Positions 1 to 10,428 of a stretch of 64,000 nucleotides of DNA are shown here, in pieces. The translations under genes and the position numbers were made by a program. How positions within the stretch are numbered: position 1 is the stretch's first letter; every line of letters starts with the position of its first letter. The notes under the pieces were generated by a model. It made no database searches. It was not told the origin of the DNA and saw nothing but the letters and a program-made list of their open reading frames with translations. This DNA is from Mariniblastus sp. (GTDB lineage: Bacteria > Planctomycetota > Planctomycetia > Pirellulales > Pirellulaceae): assembly GCA_022447605.1 (NCBI GenBank), contig JAKVBG010000006.1, positions 62,001-126,000 of the forward strand, given 5' to 3'.

Positions 1-186
1 GCCCAGCGGCTTCGGGCCCAGTCCGACGACTTGTCAACACAAGTCGAGGCCGGCATTGCCCTGGCCTACGGCCGGGCGGCGACCGATCAGGAGCTGGCCT
101 TGCTGTCTGCCTACGCGCGGGACCACGGCCTGGACAACCTGGCTCGCATCCTGTTTAACACGAGTGAGTTCCTGTTTATCGATTAA
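1..186 (+). CDS. DUF1553 (PSD1) protein, C-terminal fragment
   Basis: The reading frame is open from base 1 to a TAA at 184-186 and encodes the last 61 residues of a protein whose start lies outside the window. The pattern LAYGRAATDQEL followed by ARILFNTSEFLFID is the usual tail of planctomycete DUF1549/DUF1553 proteins (large secreted or periplasmic proteins with a cytochrome-like N-terminus; exact reaction unknown). The gene directly downstream encodes a DUF1501 protein, which is the normal partner of this family, so the two probably form one transcript. The identification rests on this short tail and on the neighbour, so the family is fairly sure and the function is not. Confidence 0.8.
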   Translation, partial: AQRLRAQSDDLSTQVEAGIALAYGRAATDQELALLSAYARDHGLDNLARILFNTSEFLFID

Positions 187-232
187 GGACCCGTCCTGGC
201 AAACTGGCCAGGGTTGATTGGAAATTCAGAAC

Positions 233-1732
233 ATGATGAACCAAAGCTTTGGCGATCCCGATCGAAGACATTTCCTGTTCAACTCCGCCTGGGGATTTGG
301 ATCACTCGCCTTGACGTCACTGTTGGCCAACGAGCGAGCGGCGGCCCGATCCACAAGCCAATCCCAGCAGGACGGTCTCCCCCAAGGATCCGTACAGGTC
401 CTGCACCATCCACCCCGGGCCAAACGTGTGGTCCAGCTGTTCATGGCCGGCGCTGCCAGCCATATCGATCTGTGGGACCACAAACCGGAATTGGAAAAGC
501 TGCACGGGCAACCCTCCGACTTCGGTGAAAAAGTCGAAGCGTTTCAGAATGGCTTGGGCCCCTGGATGAAGTCCCCGTTCAAGTTCCAGCGGTATGGAGA
601 ATCGGGAAAGATGATCAGCGAAGCCGTCGCTGACCTGGGTGATTGTGTCGACGACATCGCCTTCATCCACAACATGACGGGCAAGACAGGCGTTCACAGC
701 CAAGCCACCTACCTGCAAGCGACCGGTTTTCAACGGCCAGGTTTTCCCGGCGTCGGCGCCTGGGTCAGCTACGCACTCGGATCGATGAATGAAAACCTGC
801 CCACCTTTGTCGTCCTGCCGGACCACCGCGGTTTTGCCAGCAACGGGCCGAAGAACTGGGGCGCCGCTTTCCTGCCGACCAGCAACCAGGGAACCACCAT
901 CTTTCCCCAGCGGGACCGACCGATCGATGACCTGTTTCCGGCCCGCGGATCGTTTACACCCGCCAGCCAGCAAGCGGGGCTGAAACTGCTGGAACAGCTC
1001 AACCGGCAATACGCCGAACAGCGACAGGGCGATGACCGCCTGGCCGACCGGATCCGGACTTATGAATTGGCCGCCAGGATGCAGTTAAGCGCCCCCGAAG
1101 CGCTCGATATCAGTGACGAACCCCAGCACATCCTGTCGATGTATGGACTGGATCGAATCGGGTCGCAGTACCCGGATGATATCAATCCGGCCGAAGAGAC
1201 CGAGTACTTTGGCCGCAAGTGCCTGATCGCCCGCCGCCTGCTGGAGCGGGGGGTTCGATTTGTGCAAATCTGGTCGGGCAACGACAACAGTTTTCCCCGC
1301 CGCAACTGGGACAGTCACGAAGATCTGAAACGGGAACACGGACCGCTGGCCCGGGGAATGGCCAAGGGGGCATCGGCCCTGATCAAGGACTTGAAACAGC
1401 GGGGACTACTGGAAGACACCATCGTCCTCTGGACCACGGAGTTCGGCCGAATGCCATCCACGCAGGGGAATTCGGGCAGGGACCACAACCCGCACGTCTT
1501 TACCAACTGGTTGTGTGGTGGCGGCATCCGCGGGGGGGTGACCCACGGTGAATCGGATCGATGGGGATTCAAACCACTCGACCGCGACCAGCCTACGCAG
1601 GTCTACGACGTTCACGCCACGATCCTTCATCTGCTCGGTTTGGACCATCTGAAGCTGACCGTCCGACACAACGGGATCGATCGTCGATTGACGGATGTGC
1701 ACGGACACCTGATCGACAAGATCCTGGCCTGA
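233..1732 (+). CDS. DUF1501 family protein
   Basis: A 499-residue protein of the DUF1501 family, distant members of the alkaline phosphatase/sulfatase superfamily that are abundant in planctomycetes and almost always paired with DUF1549/DUF1553 genes. The N-terminus carries a twin-arginine-like segment (PDRRHFLFNSAWGFGSLAL), suggesting export by the Tat route. Family features in the body include VVQLFMAGAASHIDLWDHKP, LWTTEFGRMP with DHNPHVF, and the C-terminal block with DVHATILHLLGLDH. I chose the ATG at 233; a TTG at 218 would add five residues, and an ATG at 236 is also possible. It lies 46 bases after the DUF1553 stop. The substrate is unknown. Confidence 0.9.
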   Translation: MMNQSFGDPDRRHFLFNSAWGFGSLALTSLLANERAAARSTSQSQQDGLPQGSVQVLHHPPRAKRVVQLFMAGAASHIDLWDHKPELEKLHGQPSDFGEKVEAFQNGLGPWMKSPFKFQRYGESGKMISEAVADLGDCVDDIAFIHNMTGKTGVHSQATYLQATGFQRPGFPGVGAWVSYALGSMNENLPTFVVLPDHRGFASNGPKNWGAAFLPTSNQGTTIFPQRDRPIDDLFPARGSFTPASQQAGLKLLEQLNRQYAEQRQGDDRLADRIRTYELAARMQLSAPEALDISDEPQHILSMYGLDRIGSQYPDDINPAEETEYFGRKCLIARRLLERGVRFVQIWSGNDNSFPRRNWDSHEDLKREHGPLARGMAKGASALIKDLKQRGLLEDTIVLWTTEFGRMPSTQGNSGRDHNPHVFTNWLCGGGIRGGVTHGESDRWGFKPLDRDQPTQVYDVHATILHLLGLDHLKLTVRHNGIDRRLTDVHGHLIDKILA

Positions 1733-1753
1733 CCGTGTGAGAACGTGCGCCCC

Positions 1754-1779
1754 TGGAAACCGTTCATCCCGGTTTTCCA
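1754..1779. terminator. Imperfect hairpin between convergent genes
   Basis: TGGAAACC and GGTTTTCCA pair around a nine-base loop with one bulged T, in the 57-base gap between the DUF1501 gene (+) and hisB (-). There is no clear T-tract on either side, so this is only a weak bidirectional terminator candidate. Confidence 0.3.
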
Positions 1780-1789
1780 TCCACCCGGT

Positions 1790-2377
1790 TCAGAGCGTCC
1801 CCTTGGTACTCGGGACCCCGGTCTGCCGCGGGTCAATCTCACAGGCCATCCGCAGGGCCCTGGCGAGTGACTTGAAAATAGCCTCGGCAATGTGATGAGT
1901 ATTACGACCATGATGTTGCAACACGTGCAGGTTGCAATGGGCGTTCTGGGCAAAGGCGTGGCAGAACTCCCGCACCAGTTCGGAATCGAAGTCACCAATT
2001 TTTTCAGCCGGCAAATCGACGCGGAATTCGAAATACGCCCGGCCTCCCAGGTCCACCGCGGTGGTTACCAAGGTTTCGTCCATCGGCAGGGTAACCGAAC
2101 CGTAACGACGAATCCCCTGCTTGTCACCCAATGCCCGGGCCACCGCCTCGCCCAGGCAGATGCCGACATCCTCGGTCGTATGGTGACTGTCGACATGCAG
2201 GTCGCCGTCCGCCTGGACCTTCAAATCGAAACCTCCATGCTTGGCGAACAGCTCCAGCATGTGGTCCAGGAAACCGACCCCCGTTGCCGTGCTGATGACC
2301 CCGGTCCCGTCCAGGTCGATCGTCAGCTCGATTTTTGTTTCCTTGGTCGTTCGTTCAACCGTTGCCGCGCGTTTCAT
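1790..2377 (-). CDS. hisB: Imidazoleglycerol-phosphate dehydratase
   Basis: HisB removes water from imidazole glycerol phosphate to give imidazole acetol phosphate, the sixth step of histidine synthesis, in the cytoplasm. The 195-residue length matches the monofunctional dehydratase (about 195-200 residues), so there is no fused phosphatase domain. The two metal-binding histidine clusters are visible: HHTTED at residues 65-70 and HHGRNTHH at 155-162. The ATG overlaps the hisC stop in an ATGA arrangement, so hisC and hisB are translationally coupled as the last two genes of a minus-strand hisD-hisC-hisB set. Confidence 0.97.
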   Translation of the reverse strand: MKRAATVERTTKETKIELTIDLDGTGVISTATGVGFLDHMLELFAKHGGFDLKVQADGDLHVDSHHTTEDVGICLGEAVARALGDKQGIRRYGSVTLPMDETLVTTAVDLGGRAYFEFRVDLPAEKIGDFDSELVREFCHAFAQNAHCNLHVLQHHGRNTHHIAEAIFKSLARALRMACEIDPRQTGVPSTKGTL

Positions 2378-3445
2378 GATCTCTTCAACATTGATTCAAG
2401 CAGAGTAACCAGGGCATCCAGTTGGTCATCCGTGCCCACGGTAATCCGGAGGCCATCCCCCCAGTGATCAAATTGCATATATCGTACCAGCAATTGTCGC
2501 GACTTGAGGTATTCATAGATTTCACGACTGGACCGGTCGCAGTGTTTACACCAGACAAAATTGGCCGAGGACGGCGTGACTTCGAACCCGAGCGACTCGA
2601 GTTGTGCAATCATTTTTTCACGTGTCGAACGAACCTTTTCCAGGTTCTGCTCCAACCAGGCCTGATCGGTCATGGCGGCGGTGGCCCCGGCAATCGAAAC
2701 GGCGTCGCAATTATAGGAATCCTTGATCTTGACCAGTTGTTCAATGATCTGGGGTTGGGCCACCAGGTAGCCAAAACGCAAGCCCGCCAGGGAGTGCGAT
2801 TTGCTCAGGGTGCGCGAGACGAGCAGTCGCTCGTTACGAGCCACGAGTTCCACACAACTGGTGCCTGAAAAATCAGCGTAAGCTTCGTCCACCAGGACCG
2901 GGCAGTCGACCCGTTCGACCAACTCCATTATTTTTTCCTGACTGAGAACGGTCCCCGAAGGGCTGTTCGGATTGGCCAGGAAAACCAGGCCCAGTGAATC
3001 TGCGTCCCGGTAAAAATCCTCGGACAGCGACCAGTCCGGTGCGAAGTCGATCATTTCACGCGAACCGTCCTGGATATCGACCAGTACCGAGTACAGGACA
3101 TAGGACGGGAACGGCCAGCGGACTCTTTGACCCGGGGCCACAAAGGCGCGTGTCACCATCGAAAGAATCTCGTCGCTGCCATTACCGCACAGGATCCAGT
3201 CCGAATCAACGCCCAGATTTTGCGCTGCCACCGAGCAGAAAGCGGACGCTGAGGCGTCCGGATACTTGCGGAGACTTTCGGCCTCGACCGAGCGAATCGC
3301 CTGGAGGACCGAGGGACTGCAGGGGTATGGGTTCTCATTCGTATTCAACTTGATCGTCTTGTCGCCACGAGGCTGTTCCCCTGACTGGTACCCGCTCATC
3401 CGCAGAACGTTGTCGCGAAAAAAAGCCAACCGGGACTTCTCCTGT

Positions 3446-3453
<8 letters not shown>
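2374..3453 (-). CDS. hisC: Histidinol-phosphate aminotransferase
   Basis: HisC is a PLP-dependent class II aminotransferase that converts imidazole acetol phosphate and glutamate to histidinol phosphate and 2-oxoglutarate. Visible signatures are the N-terminal [11 protein letters not shown], the PLP-proximal [10 protein letters not shown], the NPNSPSG segment, and the lysine motif [19 protein letters not shown] place the start at the ATG at 3453 because AAAGGTGG stands about eight bases upstream; a GTG at 3465 would add four residues. With the ATG start the protein has 359 residues, normal for the family, and the gene overlaps the hisD stop by eight bases. It is coupled to hisB by an ATGA overlap. 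Confidence 0.97.
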
Positions 3454-4837
<1,384 letters not shown>

Positions 4838-4892
4838 GGGAGAAGACGTGAAGTATGGAACGTGGACGGTTCATTCTAGCGAAAACAGAATT

Positions 4893-5477
4893 CTAGTGGT
4901 TCGACGAATAAATATCGACGAGAAATAGGATTGCATCCCGTTTTCCAATGTTCTTGATCGAATGGTCAACGTCGGCAGGGTATTGCACACTATCGCCTTT
5001 GCCCAGTTCCACCCTGATATCGCCCGACTGGATCTCAATCAAACCGGTTTGCACCGTCAGGAATTCACGGGTTCCCTGGAAATGAGCTGCACTATCCAGA
5101 CGCCCTTGGGGGGGCAGGGTCACTTCATAGAATTCGACATCTTTCTCGAGGTTCAGTGGCGACAGTGTACGGATCCGGCAATTCTCATCATCGCGAAAAA
5201 CAGATTGCTCATCGGTCTTGCGTATGACCTCGACCCGCTGCTCGGAGGTGGCCCCTTCCACCAGATCCGCCAGGGAAATCCCAAACGCCTGGGCGATGCG
5301 GAAGGCGACCGAAAGGGTCGGGTTGGCCGAACCCCGCTCGACCTGGCTGAGCATCGACCGGCTGACACCGCTGGAGGAAGCCAACTGCTGTAGCGTCAGA
5401 TTGTGGCGCTTCCTCAATTGACGAATATGCTCACAAACATATTGGCTGAAAGGTTCAATTTCTGTCAATTCAATCAC
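4893..5477 (-). CDS. XRE-family regulator with cupin domain
   Basis: A 194-residue transcription factor. Residues about 15-75 form an XRE/Cro helix-turn-helix (LTLQQLASSSGVSRSMLSQV, then GSANPTLSVAFRIAQAFGIS). Residues about 110-190 form a small cupin barrel (YEVTLPPQGRLDSAAHFQGT, then VQYPADVDHSIKNIGKRDAI) that in this family usually senses a small metabolite. The start is a GTG at 5477. The gene is divergent from tdh, with a 183-base gap that holds a 22-bp perfect palindrome, and lies 55 bases upstream of hisD. The arrangement suggests control of the threonine degradation genes and of itself, and perhaps read-through into hisDCB; this is inference. The ligand is unknown. Confidence 0.88.
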   Translation of the reverse strand: MIELTEIEPFSQYVCEHIRQLRKRHNLTLQQLASSSGVSRSMLSQVERGSANPTLSVAFRIAQAFGISLADLVEGATSEQRVEVIRKTDEQSVFRDDENCRIRTLSPLNLEKDVEFYEVTLPPQGRLDSAAHFQGTREFLTVQTGLIEIQSGDIRVELGKGDSVQYPADVDHSIKNIGKRDAILFLVDIYSSNH

Positions 5478-5535
5478 CTGACTGGTGAATTCACTCGTTT
5501 CTGCACACCCGACCGGACGGGATGTTGGTATAACG

Positions 5536-5548
5536 GAAATAATATTTC
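5536..5548. promoter_or_regulatory. Short AT-rich inverted repeat
   Basis: GAAATA-A-TATTTC, a perfect 13-base inverted repeat 59 bases upstream of the XRE-cupin GTG. It could be a second operator half or a promoter element of the regulator gene. Its shortness and AT-richness make chance occurrence possible. Confidence 0.3.
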
Positions 5549-5597
5549 AGGTAACTTGAAGTTTGATGCCCGATTTACGGATAACCCTTCTTCCAAA

Positions 5598-5619
5598 ATA
5601 GTGGATTTTAATCCACTAT
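5598..5619. promoter_or_regulatory. 22-bp palindrome, candidate operator
   Basis: ATAGTGGATT, two central T bases, then AATCCACTAT: ten-base arms with no mismatch. It sits 41 bases upstream of the tdh ATG and 120 bases upstream of the divergent XRE-cupin start. XRE-family dimers typically bind such dyads next to their own gene, so this is the best candidate operator for the regulator. It is immediately followed by TATAAAAG, which could be part of the tdh promoter. The dyad is seen directly; its use is inferred. Confidence 0.65.
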
Positions 5620-5660
5620 AAAAGAAACAAAATGGCCGTTGTTTGAATTTGAAGGATAAT

Positions 5661-6767
5661 ATGTCGACTTCCTTACCCGCCTCCATGCCCGCCATTTGCA
5701 AGTTGAACGACGCGCCCGGTCTGAACTTCTGCCAGGACGTGCCCGTGCCAGAGCCGGGACCTCGCGATGTCCTGGTGGCGGTTACCCACGCCGGCATCTG
5801 TGGCACCGATCGCCATATTTATGAATGGGACGCCTGGAGCAGAAACCGGGTCAAACTCGGGATCACCACCGGGCACGAATTTGTCGGCCGCGTCGTGGCC
5901 GTCGGCGAGGCAACCCAGCGAATCGAGGTCGGCCAAAGGGTCAGTGCAGAGGGACATATCGGGTGTGGTTTCTGCGAAGCGTGCCGCACAGGAAACGGTC
6001 ATATCTGTGAAACGGTCGATATTCTGGGCATCGACTGCAACGGTTGCTTTGCTCCTTTCATCAGCGTTCCGGAAACAAATATCTGGCCCGTACACCCCGA
6101 AATCCCGAACAAGGTCGCAGCCGTTTTTGACCCGCTGGGAAATGCCGTGCATACGGTAATGGCCGCAGGTGTCAGTGGAAAAACTGTCTTGATCACCGGT
6201 GTCGGCATCATCGGACTGATGGCCGTTACGGTTGCCAAGGCAGCCGGGGCCACACGTATCTTTGTAACGGACGTGGACCCTCGTCGCCTGGAACTCGCCA
6301 TGAAACTCGGTGCCGAGCAGTCCTTTGACGCCCGGCAACCATGGGTGGACAAGTTGCGTCAAACCTGCCGGGGTGGCCCCCAGGTCCTGCTGGAAATGAG
6401 CGGTCACGCTACGGCCATTCGCCATGGACTGGAAGCTCTGCACAACGGCGGCAGGGCAGCGCTGCTGGGCATTCCTGCCGATGAGGTGAAGCTCGACCTG
6501 TCGGAGTTGATTATTTTTCGCGGCGCCACGGTGTTGGGAATCAACGGCCGAAAGATGTTTGAAACCTGGTACCAGATGGAGAACCTGATCCTGTCCGAGC
6601 AACTGGAACTCGACTCGATCATTACCCACCAAATTGACATGAAGGACTTTGAAACCGGGTTTGCCATGATGCAGTCGGGAGAAGCGATCAAGGTCGTAAT
6701 GAAAATTCCACAATCTGAGGGAGAAGCATGCCAAACAGTCAATTCGACCAGCGAACAGCTGAGTTGA
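5661..6767 (+). CDS. tdh: L-threonine 3-dehydrogenase
   Basis: Zinc-dependent medium-chain dehydrogenase of 368 residues that oxidises L-threonine with NAD to 2-amino-3-oxobutyrate. Evidence: catalytic zinc region GICGTDRHIYEWD followed by TTGHEFVG, structural zinc cysteines in CGFCEACRTGNGHICE, the Rossmann segment VLITGVGIIGLMAV, and the threonine-dehydrogenase-type ending with ITHQIDMKDFETGFAMMQSG. The ATG at 5661 is chosen because GAAGGA lies five bases upstream; a TTG at 5643 is less likely. The 3' end overlaps kbl by 40 bases, so the two are surely co-expressed, and tdh-kbl is the classic pair for threonine breakdown to glycine and acetyl-CoA. Confidence 0.95.
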   Translation: MSTSLPASMPAICKLNDAPGLNFCQDVPVPEPGPRDVLVAVTHAGICGTDRHIYEWDAWSRNRVKLGITTGHEFVGRVVAVGEATQRIEVGQRVSAEGHIGCGFCEACRTGNGHICETVDILGIDCNGCFAPFISVPETNIWPVHPEIPNKVAAVFDPLGNAVHTVMAAGVSGKTVLITGVGIIGLMAVTVAKAAGATRIFVTDVDPRRLELAMKLGAEQSFDARQPWVDKLRQTCRGGPQVLLEMSGHATAIRHGLEALHNGGRAALLGIPADEVKLDLSELIIFRGATVLGINGRKMFETWYQMENLILSEQLELDSIITHQIDMKDFETGFAMMQSGEAIKVVMKIPQSEGEACQTVNSTSEQLS

Positions 6768-7903
6768 TTTCCAGCCTGACGGAATCGGGACAGTTAAAAC
6801 CTTTTTACGACATCACCACTCCCATGCGACCGGTCGTCAACATCGACGGCAAGGGGGACGTGTTGGTGCTGTGTGCCAATAATTATCTCGGCCTGGCTGA
6901 TCACCCGGAGGTTATCGAAGCCGGTATCCAGGGACTCCGCGATTACGGGGCAGGGACCGCATCGGTACGGTTTATCTGCGGTACCCTGGATTGCCACCGT
7001 CGACTGGAACAGAAGATTGCCGAATTCGTCGGCACACCCAGTTCCTTGAGTTACGTCAGTTGCTGGAATGCCAACGAGGCACTGTTCCCCACGCTGGTTG
7101 GACCGGAAGATGCCGTCCTGTCCGATGCGCTGAACCACGCCAGTATCATCGACGGCATGCGCCTGATGGCCAAGAGCGTGACCAAGAAAATCTACCCGCA
7201 CAGTGACCTGGAGCAACTGGAAAAGTTGCTGCAAGAGACCCAGGACCATCCCACCCGCTGGGTGATTACCGACGGCGTGTTCAGCATGGAAGGGGATGTG
7301 GCCCACCTGCCGGAAATTGCCGCGCTCTGCCGGCAATACGATGCGATGTTGGTGGTCGATGATTCCCACGGTGTCGGCGTACTGGGTCAGCGGGGACGGG
7401 GGACGCATGAACATTTTGACCTGTTCGGTGAAATTGACGTACTGACCGGCACGCTAGGCAAGGCACTGGGAGGCGCGGCCGGAGGCTATATCGCCGCCTC
7501 GGAATCGGCCATTCAAGTCCTGGAACAGCGGGCGCGACCCAGCCTGTTTTCCAATGCCTTGCCGGCCACGGTTGCCTACAGTGCGCACAAGGCGATGGAA
7601 GTGGTCGAGAATGACCCGTCGATCGTGGCACGACTGCACAGCAATGTGGCCGCTTTCCGAACTGGCCTGGCCGATCTCGGGTTTGAATGCACGCCTTCCC
7701 CGACCGCGATTATCCCGATCATGATCGGCGATGAAGCGGAAGCGATCCGAAAATCGGCTCGGCTGTTTGAACTCGGCGTCCTGGCGATCGGCTTTGCCTT
7801 CCCGGTCGTCCCCCAAGGTGAAGCCCGGATCCGCGTCCAGGTTTCCGCCGCGCTGACCGATGACCATATCCAGCAGGCCATGGACGCATTTGCCAAACTC
7901 TAA
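6728..7903 (+). CDS. kbl: 2-amino-3-ketobutyrate CoA ligase (glycine C-acetyltransferase)
   Basis: PLP enzyme of the alpha-oxoamine synthase family, 391 residues, that cleaves 2-amino-3-oxobutyrate with CoA to glycine and acetyl-CoA, the step after Tdh. Seen: NNYLGLADHPEV near the N-terminus, GAGTASVRFICGT, the PLP-contacting DDSHGVGVLGQRGRGTHEHF, and the Schiff-base lysine in TGTLGKALGGAAGGYIA. A GAGGGAG ribosome-binding site lies just before the ATG at 6728, inside the end of tdh. The 40-base overlap with tdh is larger than usual for this pair. Alternatives in the same family (BioF, ALA synthase) are excluded mainly by the tdh context and the close match to Kbl motifs. Confidence 0.95.
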   Translation: MPNSQFDQRTAELISSLTESGQLKPFYDITTPMRPVVNIDGKGDVLVLCANNYLGLADHPEVIEAGIQGLRDYGAGTASVRFICGTLDCHRRLEQKIAEFVGTPSSLSYVSCWNANEALFPTLVGPEDAVLSDALNHASIIDGMRLMAKSVTKKIYPHSDLEQLEKLLQETQDHPTRWVITDGVFSMEGDVAHLPEIAALCRQYDAMLVVDDSHGVGVLGQRGRGTHEHFDLFGEIDVLTGTLGKALGGAAGGYIAASESAIQVLEQRARPSLFSNALPATVAYSAHKAMEVVENDPSIVARLHSNVAAFRTGLADLGFECTPSPTAIIPIMIGDEAEAIRKSARLFELGVLAIGFAFPVVPQGEARIRVQVSAALTDDHIQQAMDAFAKL

Positions 7904-7961
7904 CGGAAATGACCCCGGTCTTACCGAAGCTGAAATCGACCAGGAGGAAACCGACACGATC

Positions 7962-9005
7962 ATGATAGACCTTCGCAGTGACACGGTCACCGAGCCCTCG
8001 GCCGCGATGCGGCAGGCGATGGCTGCCGCCCCGGTGGGAGATGACGTGATCGATGTCGATCCAACCGTCGAAAAACTGCAATGCGCCATCGCGGAAAGGT
8101 TGGGCAAACCGGCTGCCATGTTCATGCCTTCGGGCACGATGACGAACCAGGTCGCGGTCCGGTTGCACTGCCGACCAGGCGACGAGTTCATCTGTGAATC
8201 GGGTTGTCACATCTACAATTACGAACAGGGTGGATTTGCACAACTCAGTGGACTGGTCGCCAAGACCGTAACCGGTTCGGGTAGTGTGATGAAAACTGAC
8301 CAGTTGGAAGACCTGATCCACCCCGACAACGAACACGCCGTTCATACGCGCCTGGTTTGCCTGGAGAACACGCACAACCGGGGCGGGGGCGTCATCCTGC
8401 CCTACCAGGGTGTCGCCGACATCTGTCAGTGGGCTCATCAAAACGGGCTGAAGACCCACCTGGACGGAGCCAGGCTGTTCAATGCGGTGGTCGCCTCCGG
8501 CATCGAAGCAGATCAATGGGCGCAACATTTTGACACGGTCAGCATCTGCTTCAGCAAGGGCCTGGGCGCACCCGTCGGTTCAGCCCTGGTCGGTGAACAG
8601 GAGATGATCTATGACATGCGCCGTCACCGAAAATTATTTGGCGGTGGCATGCGTCAGAGTGGCATCCTGGCGGCGGGCGCCCTGTACGCGATGGAGAATC
8701 AGGTTGACCGCCTGGCCGAGGACCACGAGACCGCCCGCATCATCGCGGCAGCCGTATCCGGTATCGACGGGTTTCATCTCGAACCGGAACAGGTCGATAC
8801 CAACATTGTCATTTTTCGTATCGACCGGGAAATCTGTTCGGCACAGGAAATGTGCGATGCCCTGCATCAAGCGGGAGTTTGGGTCCTTCCCTTCAGCCGC
8901 GAACACGTACGAGCCGTTACCCATTTGCATATCACGCCCGAGCAGGCCGAGTCGGCTGGCCAGCTCATTCAACAGGTTGCCCAGGAGTTCCTCGGCCAAC
9001 CATGA
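7962..9005 (+). CDS. ltaE: Low-specificity L-threonine aldolase
   Basis: PLP fold-type I aldolase, 347 residues, that cleaves L-threonine or allo-threonine to glycine and acetaldehyde. The N-terminus MIDLRSDTVTEPSAAMR is the family hallmark and fixes the start at 7962; AGGAGG at 7942-7947 is the ribosome-binding site. Other motifs: GDDVIDVDPTVEKL, the cofactor-binding LDGARLFNA, and the PLP lysine in CFSKGLGAPVGSALVG. It lies 58 bases after kbl on the same strand, giving a cluster with two parallel routes from threonine to glycine. An upstream in-frame ATG at 7860 would overlap kbl and add 34 residues unlike any aldolase, so it is rejected. Confidence 0.94.
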   Translation: MIDLRSDTVTEPSAAMRQAMAAAPVGDDVIDVDPTVEKLQCAIAERLGKPAAMFMPSGTMTNQVAVRLHCRPGDEFICESGCHIYNYEQGGFAQLSGLVAKTVTGSGSVMKTDQLEDLIHPDNEHAVHTRLVCLENTHNRGGGVILPYQGVADICQWAHQNGLKTHLDGARLFNAVVASGIEADQWAQHFDTVSICFSKGLGAPVGSALVGEQEMIYDMRRHRKLFGGGMRQSGILAAGALYAMENQVDRLAEDHETARIIAAAVSGIDGFHLEPEQVDTNIVIFRIDREICSAQEMCDALHQAGVWVLPFSREHVRAVTHLHITPEQAESAGQLIQQVAQEFLGQP

Positions 9006-9041
9006 TGGTGGCTGATCATCCGTTTGCAGGGAGACGAAACC

Positions 9042-10193
9042 ATGAACCGTTTGAACTTCGTTTACCTTCTGATTTTCCTGTTTGCGATCGTCCATCCCTG
9101 CCGCGGCCAGGATTCACCGATTCGGCAGTTGGACCTGGATGACTGGCAGCAACATCAAGTCGTGGTCGACAGGGAGGCCGGGCAATACCTGGGGCACCCG
9201 ACCACTTGCCTGCTGGATGACGGGAAGACCATTCTCTGCGTCTACCCCAAAGGACATGGTCGCGGTGGTATCGTTTACAAGCGCAGCACCGATGGCGGCC
9301 GCAGTTGGAGTGAACGGCTGAAAACGCCCGATTCGTGGGCGACCTCCCAAGAAGTCCCCACGCTGCACCGCGTCACCGACGCGGGCGGCAAGAAGCGGAT
9401 CATCATGTTTTCGGGTCTCTACCCGACCCGCATGGCCGTCTCCACGGACGAGGGGCTCACGTGGGGGGAACTTGAACCGGTCGGCAACTGGGGCGGGATC
9501 GTGGTGATGGGCAGTGTCGTAGAATTGAAAACGGGCCCCGGGCATTACCTCGGCCTGTTTCACGATGACGGGCGTTTTATAGCTGCCCAGAACAACCGAC
9601 AACAACCGGTACGGTTCACCCTGTACAAGACCTTGTCGACCGACGGTGGATTGAGTTGGTCCACCCCTGTGGCGATCGATGCTTCCACCCGCAAGCACAT
9701 CTGTGAACCGGGAACTATTCGTTCCCCGGATGGAAAACAACTGGCCGTTTTACTACGGGAAAACAGTCGCCGCGAGAATTCCCAGATCATTTTCTCTGAG
9801 GACGAGGGACGTACCTGGAGCAAACCTCGCGACCTGCCCGACTCTCTCAACGGGGACCGGCATACGGCCCAATACACACCGGATGGACGTCTGTTCATTT
9901 CCTACCGCTGCCGATGGCCGCAAGGGAAGTCGTCCGATTACGAGGGGGACTGGGTCGGTTGGGTCGGGACCTACCAGGACCTGGTCGATGGCGCCTCAGG
10001 TGAGTACTTCATCAGAATCAAGGACAACATGAAGGGGGCCGACTGCGCCTACCCGGGAGTCGAAATCCTGCCCGATGGTTCACTGGTCACCACCACGTAC
10101 GGCCACTGGACCGAAGGGGAGTCGCCCTACATCCTCAGCGTTCGATTCCGGCTCGAAGATTTGGACCAGGCTGCCGCACAAGAAAAAGAGTGA
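9042..10193 (+). CDS. Exported sialidase/BNR-repeat protein
   Basis: A 383-residue protein with a signal peptide (MNRLNFVYLLIFLFAIVHPC) and a six-bladed-propeller pattern with at least four Asp-box motifs: STDGGRSWSE, STDEGLTWGE, STDGGLSWST and SEDEGRTWSK. This is the exo-alpha-sialidase-like superfamily, common in planctomycetes that feed on sulfated or sialylated polysaccharides; whether it really cleaves sialic acid cannot be read from the sequence. The ATG at 9042 begins the signal peptide; the TTG at 9024 is too early. It lies 36 bases downstream of ltaE and could be co-transcribed, but it has no metabolic link to threonine breakdown. Confidence 0.85.
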   Translation: MNRLNFVYLLIFLFAIVHPCRGQDSPIRQLDLDDWQQHQVVVDREAGQYLGHPTTCLLDDGKTILCVYPKGHGRGGIVYKRSTDGGRSWSERLKTPDSWATSQEVPTLHRVTDAGGKKRIIMFSGLYPTRMAVSTDEGLTWGELEPVGNWGGIVVMGSVVELKTGPGHYLGLFHDDGRFIAAQNNRQQPVRFTLYKTLSTDGGLSWSTPVAIDASTRKHICEPGTIRSPDGKQLAVLLRENSRRENSQIIFSEDEGRTWSKPRDLPDSLNGDRHTAQYTPDGRLFISYRCRWPQGKSSDYEGDWVGWVGTYQDLVDGASGEYFIRIKDNMKGADCAYPGVEILPDGSLVTTTYGHWTEGESPYILSVRFRLEDLDQAAAQEKE

Positions 10194-10428
10194 GATGCGG
10201 CATCGGTTCAACCTTCCCTGGTAGCAGGCTCCCCCGATCCTGGCAAACAGACAGGGAAAGCGGGGGAACTGAGTGATCTGGCGGATCGAGTCAAGGCTGC
10301 CATGCTATCACTCCCTGGACGAATCAAGTGAACTGGACGATGCGCGGTGTTTTCTCTAATTATCCGCGTCACGAGAACCGACAGGCCCAAGCGCTACGGT
10401 TCGTCCGCGCGTCAATCACGACCTTCCC

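Noticed and set aside
10230-10267. TCCCCCG/CGGGGGA pairing downstream of the sialidase-like gene as a terminator
   Set aside because: The arms are separated by 24 bases, the inner pairing is only four bases and no T-tract follows, so it is not reported as a feature.
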